From positions 1-16,439 of the forward strand of contig NZ_JNZA01000069.1 in the NCBI RefSeq assembly GCF_000717345.1: 16,439 nt of DNA. The letters are read 5' to 3'. The stretch comes from Streptomyces lydicus. GTDB lineage: Bacteria > Actinomycetota > Actinomycetes > Streptomycetales > Streptomycetaceae. The notes below the pieces were generated by a model that saw only the letters and a list, made by a program, of their open reading frames with translations, was not told the origin of the DNA and made no database searches. Both the position numbers and the translations under genes were made by a program. Of the stretch, positions 1 through 6,302 are shown in pieces (the first letter of the stretch is position 1; each line of letters begins with the position of its first letter).

Positions 1-11
1 CCCGAACCCAC

Positions 12-56
12 CCCCCGCCCCCTCCCCCGAAGGGGGAGAGGGGGAGGGGGCGGGGG
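12..56. terminator. Perfect 17-bp GC-only hairpin, possible terminator / G-quadruplex
   Basis: The left arm (12-28) has three C5 runs separated by single G and T. The right arm (40-56) is its exact reverse complement, with an 11-base loop. It lies about 75 bases beyond the tex stop codon, where a terminator for that minus-strand gene would be expected. No T-tract follows on either strand, which is common for Streptomyces hairpin terminators. The plus strand also carries four G5 runs (32-36, 40-44, 46-50, 52-56) separated by 1-3 bases, so a G-quadruplex competes with the hairpin. Termination is inferred. Confidence 0.5.
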
Positions 57-129
57 AGCGCCGTCGACCGGAGCGCCGCCCGTTTCAGCACGAGGCAGGG
101 AAGCAGCGCCCCTCACCCCCGGTGCGGGC

Positions 130-2559
130 TCACCGCCCGCGTCCCTCCTTGCCGAGGAGGCCGGCGCGGCGGAGGGCGTCCGCCATCGCGTCGTTGGCGG
201 GTGCGGCGTCGCGGCCGCCACGGCGTTCGCCGCCGCGCTGGCCGCCGCCCTGCCGCTGGCGGGGCGTACCGCCCCGGGCGCCCTCGCGCGGGCCCCGGCC
301 GCCGCCGCCCGCTCCGCCGCGGCGTTCACCGCCGCCCGGGGAGGGGCTCTTGCCGTGCTCGTCGTCCAGCCGCAGCGTCAGCGAGATCCGCTTCCGCGGG
401 ATGTCGACGTCGAGCACCTTGACCCGCACGATGTCGCCCGGCTTGACCACCTCCCGCGGGTCCTTGACGAAGTTCCGCGACATCGCCGAGACATGCACCA
501 GACCGTCCTGGTGGACGCCGACGTCCACGAACGCCCCGAAGGCGGCGACATTGGTCACCACGCCCTCCAGGAGCATCCCGGGCTCCAGATCGCCGATCTT
601 CTCCACGCCCTCCTTGAAGGTCGCGGTCTTGAAGACCGGGCGCGGGTCGCGGCCCGGCTTCTCCAGCTCCTGCAGGATGTCGGTGACCGTCGGCAGGCCG
701 AAGGAATCGTCGACGAAGTCGGCGGGCTTCAGGGCGCGCAGCGCCGACGTGTTGCCGATCAGCGAACCCACCTCGGTACCCGCCGACTTCACCATCCGGC
801 GGACCACCGGGTACGCCTCGGGGTGCACGCTGGAGGCGTCCAGCGGGTCGTCGCCGCCGCGGATCCGCAGGAAGCCCGCGCACTGTTCGTACGCCTTCGG
901 GCCGAGCCGTGCCACGTCCTTGAGGGCCTTGCGGGAGCGGAACGGGCCGTTGCTGTCGCGGTGCGCGACGATGTTCTCGGCGAGGCCGGAGCCGATGCCC
1001 GACACCCGGGAAAGCAGCGGCGCGGACGCGGTGTTGACGTCCACACCGACGCCGTTCACGCAGTCCTCGACCACCGCGTCCAGCGAACGCGACAGCTTCA
1101 CCTCGGACAGGTCGTGCTGGTACTGGCCGACGCCGATCGACTTGGGGTCGATCTTGACCAGCTCGGCCAGCGGGTCCTGGAGGCGGCGGGCGATGGACAC
1201 CGCGCCGCGCAGCGAGACGTCCAGCTCGGGCAGTTCCTGGGAGGCGAAGGCCGAGGCGGAGTACACCGAGGCGCCTGCCTCGGAGACCATCACCTTCGTC
1301 AGCTTCAGCTCCGGCTGGGCGGCGATCAGATCGGCCGCCAGCTTGTCGGTCTCGCGGGAGGCGGTGCCGTTGCCGATGGCGATCAGTTCGACGTCGTGCT
1401 CGCGGGCGAGCTTCGACAGCGTGGCCAGCGAGGCGTCCCACTTCTGCTGCGGGACATGGGGGTAGATGGTCTCCGTGGCGGCCACCTTGCCGGTCGCGTC
1501 CACCACCGCGACCTTCACGCCCGTACGGAAACCGGGGTCCAGGCCCATCGTGGCGCGGGTGCCGGCCGGCGCCGCCAGCAGCAGGTCGCGCAGGTTGGCG
1601 GCGAAGACCCGTACCGCCTCGTCCTCGGCGGCCTGCCGCAGCCGCAGCCGCAGGTCGATGCCGAGGTGCACCAGGACGCGGGTGCGCCAGGCCCAGCGCA
1701 CGGTGTCCTGCAGCCACTTGTCGCCCGGGCGGCCCCGGTCGGCGATGCCGAAGCGGTGGGCGAGGGACTGCTCGTAGGAGCTGGGGCCCTCGGTGGCCGC
1801 CGACGGGTCCTCGGGCTCCAGGGTGAGATCGAGGATCTCCTCCTTCTCGCCGCGGAGCATCGCCAGCACCCGGTGGGAGGGCAGTTCGGTGAACGGTTCC
1901 GCGAAGTCGAAGTAGTCGGCGAACTTGGCGCCGGCCTCCTCCTTCCCCTCGCGCACCTTCGCCGCGACCCGGCCGCGCGTCCACATCCGCTCGCGCAGCT
2001 CGCCGATCAGGTCGGCGTCCTCGCTGAAGCGCTCGGTCAGGATGGCCCGGGCGCCTTCCAGGGCGGCCGCCGCGTCGGCGACGCCCTTGTCGGCGTCCAC
2101 GAACGCCGCGGCGGCCGCGGCCGGTTCCACCGACGGGTCGCCGAGCAGGCCGTCGGCGAGCGGCTCCAGGCCCGCCTCCCGCGCGATCTGCGCCTTGGTG
2201 CGCCGCTTCGGCTTGAACGGGAGGTAGATGTCCTCCAGCCGGGCCTTGGACTCGGCGCCGCGGATCTGCGCCTCCAGGGGGGCGTCCAGTTTGCCCTGGG
2301 ACCGTACGGACTCCAGGATCGCGGTCCGCCGCTCCTCCAGCTCCCGCAGGTAGCGCAGCCGCTCCTCGAGCGAGCGCAGTTGCGCGTCGTCGAGCATCTC
2401 GGTCGCTTCCTTGCGGTAGCGCGCGATGAACGGGACGGTCGAGCCCCCGTCGAGCAGTTCGACCGCGGCCTTCACCTGCCGCTCCTTGACGCCGAGCTCC
2501 CCGGCGATCCTCGCTTCGATGGACCCGAGGGCCCCGATGGGCTCAGTGGATGCCGTCAC
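130..2559 (-). CDS. tex: Tex family RNA-binding transcription accessory protein
   Basis: This is an 809-residue Tex protein, a cytoplasmic nucleic-acid-binding factor related to eukaryotic Spt6. The order of domains is typical: an N-terminal helical region, a YqgF/RNase H-like domain around the motif [12 protein letters not shown], the conserved block [13 protein letters not shown], helix-hairpin-helix repeats ([18 protein letters not shown]), and an S1 domain at about residues 657-731 ([18 protein letters not shown]). After S1 comes a tail of about 78 residues rich in Gly, Arg and Gln, ending in a short helix-like segment. I chose the GTG at 2559 rather than an upstream ATG at 2673, because homologues begin near VTASTEPIG and the extra 38 residues look non-coding. 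An AGGA sits 5 bases before the GTG. The exact role of Tex in Streptomyces is not known from this sequence; the family call is very secure. Confidence 0.96.
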   Translation of the reverse strand: MTASTEPIGALGSIEARIAGELGVKERQVKAAVELLDGGSTVPFIARYRKEATEMLDDAQLRSLEERLRYLRELEERRTAILESVRSQGKLDAPLEAQIRGAESKARLEDIYLPFKPKRRTKAQIAREAGLEPLADGLLGDPSVEPAAAAAAFVDADKGVADAAAALEGARAILTERFSEDADLIGELRERMWTRGRVAAKVREGKEEAGAKFADYFDFAEPFTELPSHRVLAMLRGEKEEILDLTLEPEDPSAATEGPSSYEQSLAHRFGIADRGRPGDKWLQDTVRWAWRTRVLVHLGIDLRLRLRQAAEDEAVRVFAANLRDLLLAAPAGTRATMGLDPGFRTGVKVAVVDATGKVAATETIYPHVPQQKWDASLATLSKLAREHDVELIAIGNGTASRETDKLAADLIAAQPELKLTKVMVSEAGASVYSASAFASQELPELDVSLRGAVSIARRLQDPLAELVKIDPKSIGVGQYQHDLSEVKLSRSLDAVVEDCVNGVGVDVNTASAPLLSRVSGIGSGLAENIVAHRDSNGPFRSRKALKDVARLGPKAYEQCAGFLRIRGGDDPLDASSVHPEAYPVVRRMVKSAGTEVGSLIGNTSALRALKPADFVDDSFGLPTVTDILQELEKPGRDPRPVFKTATFKEGVEKIGDLEPGMLLEGVVTNVAAFGAFVDVGVHQDGLVHVSAMSRNFVKDPREVVKPGDIVRVKVLDVDIPRKRISLTLRLDDEHGKSPSPGGGERRGGAGGGGRGPREGARGGTPRQRQGGGQRGGERRGGRDAAPANDAMADALRRAGLLGKEGRGR

Positions 2560-2600
2560 GTTGATCCTGACCCGCCTTCCAGCTCGTGCTTCGAGCCTGC

Positions 2601-2630
2601 ATTGTGCCGGTTGGCGGCCCGGGGTGTCGC
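2601..2630 (-). promoter_or_regulatory. Candidate tex promoter
   Basis: Read on the minus strand, GCGACA (2630-2625) and CACAAT (2606-2601) are separated by 18 bases. Each matches 4 of 6 positions of the housekeeping -35 and -10 consensus. The predicted start of transcription is about 35 bases upstream of the GTG start of tex. This is suggestive only. Confidence 0.3.
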
Positions 2631-2648
2631 ACCGCCCGGCCGGGAGCG

Positions 2649-2680
2649 CCGGGGTGTGAGAAGCCGCACGCACACCCCGG
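2649..2680 (-). terminator. Hairpin downstream of the SCO6745-like gene
   Basis: CCGGGGTGTG (2649-2658) pairs perfectly with CACACCCCGG (2671-2680) around a 12-base loop. It begins 40 bases beyond the TAG stop of the minus-strand gene at 2721-3590 and lies upstream of the tex promoter region, so it probably insulates the two genes. It has no T-tract. Confidence 0.5.
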
Positions 2681-2720
2681 GCCCGCCCCCGAGGGAGCTT
2701 CCTGCCGACTGCCGAAGGGC

Positions 2721-3590
2721 CTACTTGCCGAACATCACCGCGGGGAACGCCCCGGCGTTCATGGCGGTGGTGGTGAAGCCGGCCGCCAGCTCGGTCAGCC
2801 GGGCCACGTCCTCGGCGCCCAGGTGTGCGTACGGTCCCCGGTCCAGCCGGTCCGTCCGGTGCTCCAGGTCCTTGCGCAGCTGGACGCCCGCCTCGGTCAA
2901 CTCGCCCTCGGCGTCCAGGAGCCCGCGGGTCCGCAGCCGCTCCTGGGCCGCCTGCCAGTCGTCCTCGGACCAGCCGCGGGTCGCCATGACGCCCGTGAAG
3001 CTCATGCCCCGGCCGCTCGCGTTGTGCGTGACCAGCGCCTCCAGCCCGTCCAGCTCGGCGTCCAGCAGTGCCAGCAGGTGGCCGTCGCCGCGGTGTTCGC
3101 GCAGCAGCGTCGCGGCGTGCCAGTAGGCCAGGTGCGGGGCGTCCGGCACGGGCAGGTCGGCGTGCGCGGCGTACAGCGGCCGGGCCTGCGGGGCGCAGCC
3201 CTCGGTGGCGCGCAGCGCCAGCTTCGCCGCCTCCGCCATCTCCGGCGACTCCACCGCCGCGTCACCGAGCAGCCGGCGCAGCGTGGCGTCCGCGGCGCGC
3301 AGCCGGGCGGCGAGCACCTGCTCGGGCGTGGTGACGGACCAGACGTGCGGTACGTGCCGGGCGATCAGTGCGTGGTTGAAGTTGTAGAAGGTGGCCGTGA
3401 CGGTGCCGGGGCCGACGGCGCCCATGGCCGCGCTGCGGCAGGCGAAGTAGCTCGCGCTGCGGTCCTCGATGCCGAGCGCGGCCATCTCGGCGGGCAGCTC
3501 CGGCGCGAAGTAGTGCGTGGAGTGGAAGGGGTTGATGACGTTGTGACAGGCGCGGCCGGCCTGCTCGGGCAGAGCGCTGGAAGAGGTCAT
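2721..3590 (-). CDS. SCO6745-like family protein, function unknown
   Basis: This 289-residue soluble protein has no signal peptide or membrane segment. The N-terminal half carries the block [15 protein letters not shown] followed by [12 protein letters not shown] and [10 protein letters not shown]. The C-terminal part ([20 protein letters not shown] followed by ELTEAG) has the look of a winged-helix wing and recognition segment. I recall this as an actinobacterial family named after S. coelicolor SCO6745, often annotated as helix-turn-helix; this is memory, not a search. The start at 3590 places the conserved block near the N-terminus. There is no convincing Shine-Dalgarno sequence, but a 16-base palindrome lies 11-26 bases upstream. 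It diverges from the GlxA-type regulator gene. Its activity is unknown; DNA binding is only a possibility. Confidence 0.85.
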   Translation of the reverse strand: MTSSSALPEQAGRACHNVINPFHSTHYFAPELPAEMAALGIEDRSASYFACRSAAMGAVGPGTVTATFYNFNHALIARHVPHVWSVTTPEQVLAARLRAADATLRRLLGDAAVESPEMAEAAKLALRATEGCAPQARPLYAAHADLPVPDAPHLAYWHAATLLREHRGDGHLLALLDAELDGLEALVTHNASGRGMSFTGVMATRGWSEDDWQAAQERLRTRGLLDAEGELTEAGVQLRKDLEHRTDRLDRGPYAHLGAEDVARLTELAAGFTTTAMNAGAFPAVMFGK

Positions 3591-3601
3591 ACAGGGCAGG
3601 G

Positions 3602-3617
3602 TACCGACCCGTCGGTA
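3602..3617. promoter_or_regulatory. Perfect palindrome, TetR-type operator candidate
   Basis: TACCGACCCGTCGGTA has two perfect 7-base arms, TACCGAC and GTCGGTA, around two bases. The form (ACCGAC..GTCGGT) resembles operators of TetR/AcrR-type repressors in actinomycetes. It lies 11 bases upstream of the minus-strand start at 3590, where a bound repressor would block transcription, and about 140 bases from the divergent regulator gene. No TetR gene is in the window. Operator function is inferred. Confidence 0.5.
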
Positions 3618-3695
3618 TGGGGGTGGCGGGAGGGCGTCGGGTGCCGCACCGGCCCCCTCCGCTCCGGGGCGGCGCCGGCTCTCCGTTCCGCGCCG

Positions 3696-3721
3696 TGGCA
3701 GGAAAGGTGGGAAACCTGTCA
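3696..3721. promoter_or_regulatory. Imperfect dyad upstream of GlxA-type regulator
   Basis: TGGCAGGAAA on the plus strand (3696-3705) faces TGACAGGTTT on the minus strand (3721-3712), centred about 49 bases before the ATG at 3757. Each half-site agrees at 8 of 10 positions with TGGCSNGWWY, the established target of AdpA. AdpA has the same DJ-1-plus-AraC architecture as the downstream gene. The site could serve autoregulation or AdpA control; neither is shown. Confidence 0.3.
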
Positions 3722-3756
3722 TTGCGGCCACCGCGCCCGCTGCCCAGGATGGGGCC

Positions 3757-4728
3757 ATGGAACAGCGCGATGTGCTGGTCGTCCTCTTCGACGGCGTGCA
3801 GGCTCTCGACGTCACCGGACCGGTCGACGTCTTCAACGGGGCGGACCGGGCGGCGCCCGGCAGCTACCGGATCCGTACCGCCGCCCTCGACGCCGCTCCG
3901 GTCCGCACGACGAGCGGACTGACCCTCGTCCCCGACCTCGCGCTCGCCGACGCGCCGGTGCCGCACACCCTGCTGGTGCCCGGCGGCGAAGGCACCCGTA
4001 CGCCCGACCCCCGGCTGACCGACTGGCTGCGCGGGAACGCCCACCGCGCCCGGCGCAAGGTCTCGGTGTGCAGCGGGGCGCTGCTGCTGGCCGAGACCGG
4101 CCTGCTCGACGGCCGTCGCGCGACGACCCACTGGATGCTGTGCGACACCCTCGCGGAGCGGTTCCCGGCCGTGCGGGTCGAGCCCGAACCGATCTACGTA
4201 CGCGACGGCGATCTGGCGACCTCGGCCGGCGTGACCGCCGGTATCGACCTGGCGCTGGCCCTGGTGGAGGAGGACCTCGGCCGGGATCTCGCGCTGACCG
4301 TCGCCCGGCATCTGGTGGTCTTCCTGCGGCGTCCCGGCAACCAGACCCAGTTCAGCGCCCAGTTGGCGGCCCAGACGGCGCAGCGGCGGCCGCTGCGCGA
4401 CGTCCAGCACTGGATCACCGAGAACCCGGCCGCGGACCTGTCCGTCGACGCCCTCGCGGACCGCGCGGGGCTCTCACCGCGGCACTTCGCCCGGGCGTTC
4501 CGGGACGAGGTCGGCATGACGCCGGGGCGCTACGTCGACCGGGTGCGGCTGGAGGCGGCCCGCCGCCGGCTGGAGGACACCGTCGACGGCGTCGCGCAGG
4601 TCGCGCGCCGCTGCGGCTACGGCACCCCCGAGGCGATGCGCCGCGCCTTCCTGCGGGCGCTGGGCGCCTCCCCGGCGGAGTACCGCCGCCGGTTCCAGCC
4701 GGCCGCACCGCAGCCGCGGCCGGTCTGA
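3757..4728 (+). CDS. GlxA family transcriptional regulator (DJ-1/PfpI + AraC HTH)
   Basis: This is a 323-residue cytoplasmic regulator. Residues about 5-180 form a DJ-1/PfpI-like domain: LDVTGPVDVF holds Asp18, and VCSGALLLAETGLL holds Cys105 at the position of the nucleophilic elbow cysteine. Residues about 220-315 form an AraC/XylS domain with two helix-turn-helix units: ALADRAGLSPRHFARAF, then VARRCGYGTPEAMRRAF. In this family the first domain is normally a sensory or dimerisation module. The ATG at 3757 has AGGA seven bases upstream. The stop is 62 bases before a gene for a stand-alone DJ-1 superfamily enzyme, the most likely target or partner. The gap is pyrimidine-rich, with three CCTTCCC-like units. 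At 323 residues it is shorter than AdpA (about 400), so I do not call it AdpA. The ligand is unknown. Confidence 0.93.
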   Translation: MEQRDVLVVLFDGVQALDVTGPVDVFNGADRAAPGSYRIRTAALDAAPVRTTSGLTLVPDLALADAPVPHTLLVPGGEGTRTPDPRLTDWLRGNAHRARRKVSVCSGALLLAETGLLDGRRATTHWMLCDTLAERFPAVRVEPEPIYVRDGDLATSAGVTAGIDLALALVEEDLGRDLALTVARHLVVFLRRPGNQTQFSAQLAAQTAQRRPLRDVQHWITENPAADLSVDALADRAGLSPRHFARAFRDEVGMTPGRYVDRVRLEAARRRLEDTVDGVAQVARRCGYGTPEAMRRAFLRALGASPAEYRRRFQPAAPQPRPV

Positions 4729-4790
4729 GCACCGCCGCGCCTTCCCCCTTCCCCGACCCTTCCCGCGATTCCTCGACACCAGGAGCCGAC

Positions 4791-5435
4791 ATGCAGATCG
4801 CCATCCTTCTCTACGACCACTTCACCGCCCTGGACGCCATCGGCCCGTACGAGACCCTCAGCAGACTGCCGGGAGCCGAGACGGTGTTCGTCGGCGAGCG
4901 CGCCGGCACCCACCGCAGTGATCTCGGTTCGCTCGGCCTGGTCGCCGACGCCGCGCTCGGCGAGGTCACCGCCCCGGACATCCTCGTCGTGCCCGGTGGC
5001 CCGGGGCAGACCGCGCTGATGGCGGACGGCCCGCTGCACGAGTGGATCCGCGCGGTGGACGCCGGCACCACCTGGACCACCTCGGTGTGCACCGGCTCGC
5101 TGATCCTCGGTGCCGCCGGCCTGCTCCGGGGGCGCCGGGCGACGTCCCACTGGCTGGCACTGGACCAGCTGCCCGGCCTCGGGGCCGAGCCGACCGGGGA
5201 GCGGGTGGTCTTCGACGGCAAGTACGTGACGGCGGCCGGCGTCTCGTCCGGTATCGACATGGGCCTGAGGCTGGCCGGCCGGATCGCCGGGGACACCGTG
5301 GCCCAGACGATCCAGCTCGGCATCGAGTACGACCCGCAGCCGCCCTACGACGCGGGCGCACCGGAGAAGGCACCCGCCGAGGTCACCGCGCTGCTGCGGG
5401 ACCGCGCCCGGTCCGTGCTGAGCGGCCAGCAGTAG
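4791..5435 (+). CDS. DJ-1/PfpI family protein, isonitrile hydratase-like
   Basis: This 214-residue soluble protein starts at an ATG with AGGAG five to six bases upstream. It resembles Pseudomonas isonitrile (isocyanide) hydratase InhA, which adds water to an isonitrile to give an N-formamide. The shared features are LDAIGPYE with Asp15, TSVCTGSL with the nucleophilic Cys100, GAAGLLRGRRATSHW, and the C-terminal block IEYDPQPPYDAGAPEKAP. Asp15 and Cys100 match by my alignment the Asp and Cys reported as catalytic in the Pseudomonas enzyme. It follows a GlxA-type regulator in the same direction and is probably co-transcribed or controlled by it. The fold and cysteine are secure. The substrate is not: related proteins can be glyoxalases, deglycases or of unknown function. 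Confidence 0.88.
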   Translation: MQIAILLYDHFTALDAIGPYETLSRLPGAETVFVGERAGTHRSDLGSLGLVADAALGEVTAPDILVVPGGPGQTALMADGPLHEWIRAVDAGTTWTTSVCTGSLILGAAGLLRGRRATSHWLALDQLPGLGAEPTGERVVFDGKYVTAAGVSSGIDMGLRLAGRIAGDTVAQTIQLGIEYDPQPPYDAGAPEKAPAEVTALLRDRARSVLSGQQ

Positions 5436-5450
5436 TTCCGGCCTGCCGAG

Positions 5451-5465
5451 GGCGCCCGCGGCGCC
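5451..5465. terminator. Small GC hairpin between convergent genes
   Basis: GGCGCC, a CGC triloop and GGCGCC form a symmetrical 6-bp stem in the 39-base gap between two convergent stop codons (5435 and 5475). It is suitably placed as a bidirectional terminator. The stem is short and has no T-tract. Confidence 0.35.
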
Positions 5466-5474
5466 GGTCCGGCG

Positions 5475-6248
5475 TCAGGGCGTGGGCCAGGTGAAGCGCG
5501 GCGCCCGGCGCTCCAGGAAGGCGGCGGCACCCTCCGCGGTGTCGCCGCTGGCGCGCGCCTGCGCGGCCCAGTGGGCGCCGCGCTCCTCGGCCTCGGCGGG
5601 CGGGACGTCCCAGGTCCCGTTGGCCAGCTCCTTCGCCGCGGTCTGGGTCAGCAGCGACCGGCTCGCCAGTACGGCCGAGAACTCCGCGACCCGCTTGGCC
5701 AGCTCGCCCTCCGCCAGCACCTCGTCCACCAGCCCGGTCCGCAGCGCCCGCGCGCAGTCGATCAACTCACCGGAGAACAGCAGGTACTTGGCCGTGGCGA
5801 GCCCCACCAGCCGGACCAGCCGCCGGGTGGCGGACGCCGGGTAGACCACCCCCAGCTTGGCCGGCGTCACGCCGAACAGCGCACCCTCCTCCGCGAACCG
5901 CAGATCGCAGGCGGCCGCCAACTGGGCGCCGCCGCCGACGCAGTAGCCGCGTATCGCCGCCAGCGTCGGCTTGGGGAAGGCCGCCAGTGCCTCCTCGGCC
6001 GCCACCGCCAGGCCCTGCGACTCGCCCGCCGCGTTCCCCCGCAGCGAGCCGATGTCCGCACCCGCGCAGAACGTGCCGCCCTCGCCGGTCAGCACCAGCG
6101 CCCGTACGGCGCGGTCGCCCGCCAGCCGGTCCAGCAGCGGCGGCAGATCCCGCCACATCTGGACGGTCATCGCATTGCGCTTGCCCGTGTTGCTGATGGT
6201 GACGGTCGCTGTGCCGTCGCTGACGTGCGTCGTGAGACCCGGTTCCAT
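5475..6248 (-). CDS. Enoyl-CoA hydratase/isomerase (crotonase) family protein
   Basis: This 257-residue crotonase-fold protein is soluble. The two segments that form the CoA-thioester oxyanion hole are present: FCAGADIGSL at residues 60-69 and GYCVGGGAQLAAACD at 101-115. The two glutamates used by classical enoyl-CoA hydratases (Glu144 and Glu164 of rat crotonase) align with Gln109 (GGGAQ) and Pro129 (FGVTP). It therefore probably does not perform standard hydration, and may be an isomerase, a thioesterase-like or another acyl-CoA enzyme of the superfamily. TAATAT lies 6 bases before the ATG at 6248, with no Shine-Dalgarno sequence, suggesting a leaderless transcript. It is divergent from the ABC-F gene. 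The pathway is unknown and no other acyl-CoA gene is nearby. Confidence 0.9.
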   Translation of the reverse strand: MEPGLTTHVSDGTATVTISNTGKRNAMTVQMWRDLPPLLDRLAGDRAVRALVLTGEGGTFCAGADIGSLRGNAAGESQGLAVAAEEALAAFPKPTLAAIRGYCVGGGAQLAAACDLRFAEEGALFGVTPAKLGVVYPASATRRLVRLVGLATAKYLLFSGELIDCARALRTGLVDEVLAEGELAKRVAEFSAVLASRSLLTQTAAKELANGTWDVPPAEAEERGAHWAAQARASGDTAEGAAAFLERRAPRFTWPTP

Positions 6249-6254
6249 GCCCGG

Positions 6255-6260
6255 ATATTA
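6255..6260 (-). promoter_or_regulatory. -10 element of the crotonase gene, leaderless candidate
   Basis: On the minus strand TAATAT (6260-6255) matches 5 of 6 positions of TATAAT. It is separated from the ATG at 6248 by six bases, so transcription would begin at or next to the A of the start codon. No clear -35 is seen. Confidence 0.5.
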
Positions 6261-6286
6261 GAGCGACCGGCGCGGCCGCGGCCGGA

Positions 6287-6292
6287 TACGAT
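6287..6292 (+). promoter_or_regulatory. -10 element of the ABC-F gene, near-leaderless candidate
   Basis: TACGAT is ten bases before the ATG at 6303, and no Shine-Dalgarno sequence lies between them. A start 6-8 bases downstream of the hexamer would leave a leader of only a few bases. The divergent promoters share a 54-base gap. Confidence 0.45.
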
Positions 6293-6302
6293 CGGCGGCC
6301 TG

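Noticed and set aside
122..1465. Long plus-strand open frame opposite tex
   Set aside because: It is a shadow of the high-GC coding strand, rich in Arg, Ser and Pro with no domain or ribosome binding site, while the minus strand encodes unmistakable Tex.
355..3126. 923-codon plus-strand open frame across tex and the next gene
   Set aside because: Its composition is Gly/Arg/Gln/Val-rich low complexity, it spans two real minus-strand genes and has no recognisable motif.
3757..4728. Calling the GlxA-type regulator AdpA
   Set aside because: The domain order is the same, but the protein is about 80 residues shorter than AdpA, and the neighbours suggest a local regulator.
2586..4790. Long N-terminal extension in frame with the isonitrile hydratase-like gene
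   Set aside because: The extension overlaps real genes in other frames. The ATG at 4791 has a clear AGGAG, and homologues begin there.
5571..6302. N-terminal extension of the ABC-F frame
   Set aside because: It is antisense to the crotonase gene and low complexity. Walker A of the first cassette has its normal distance from the ATG at 6303.
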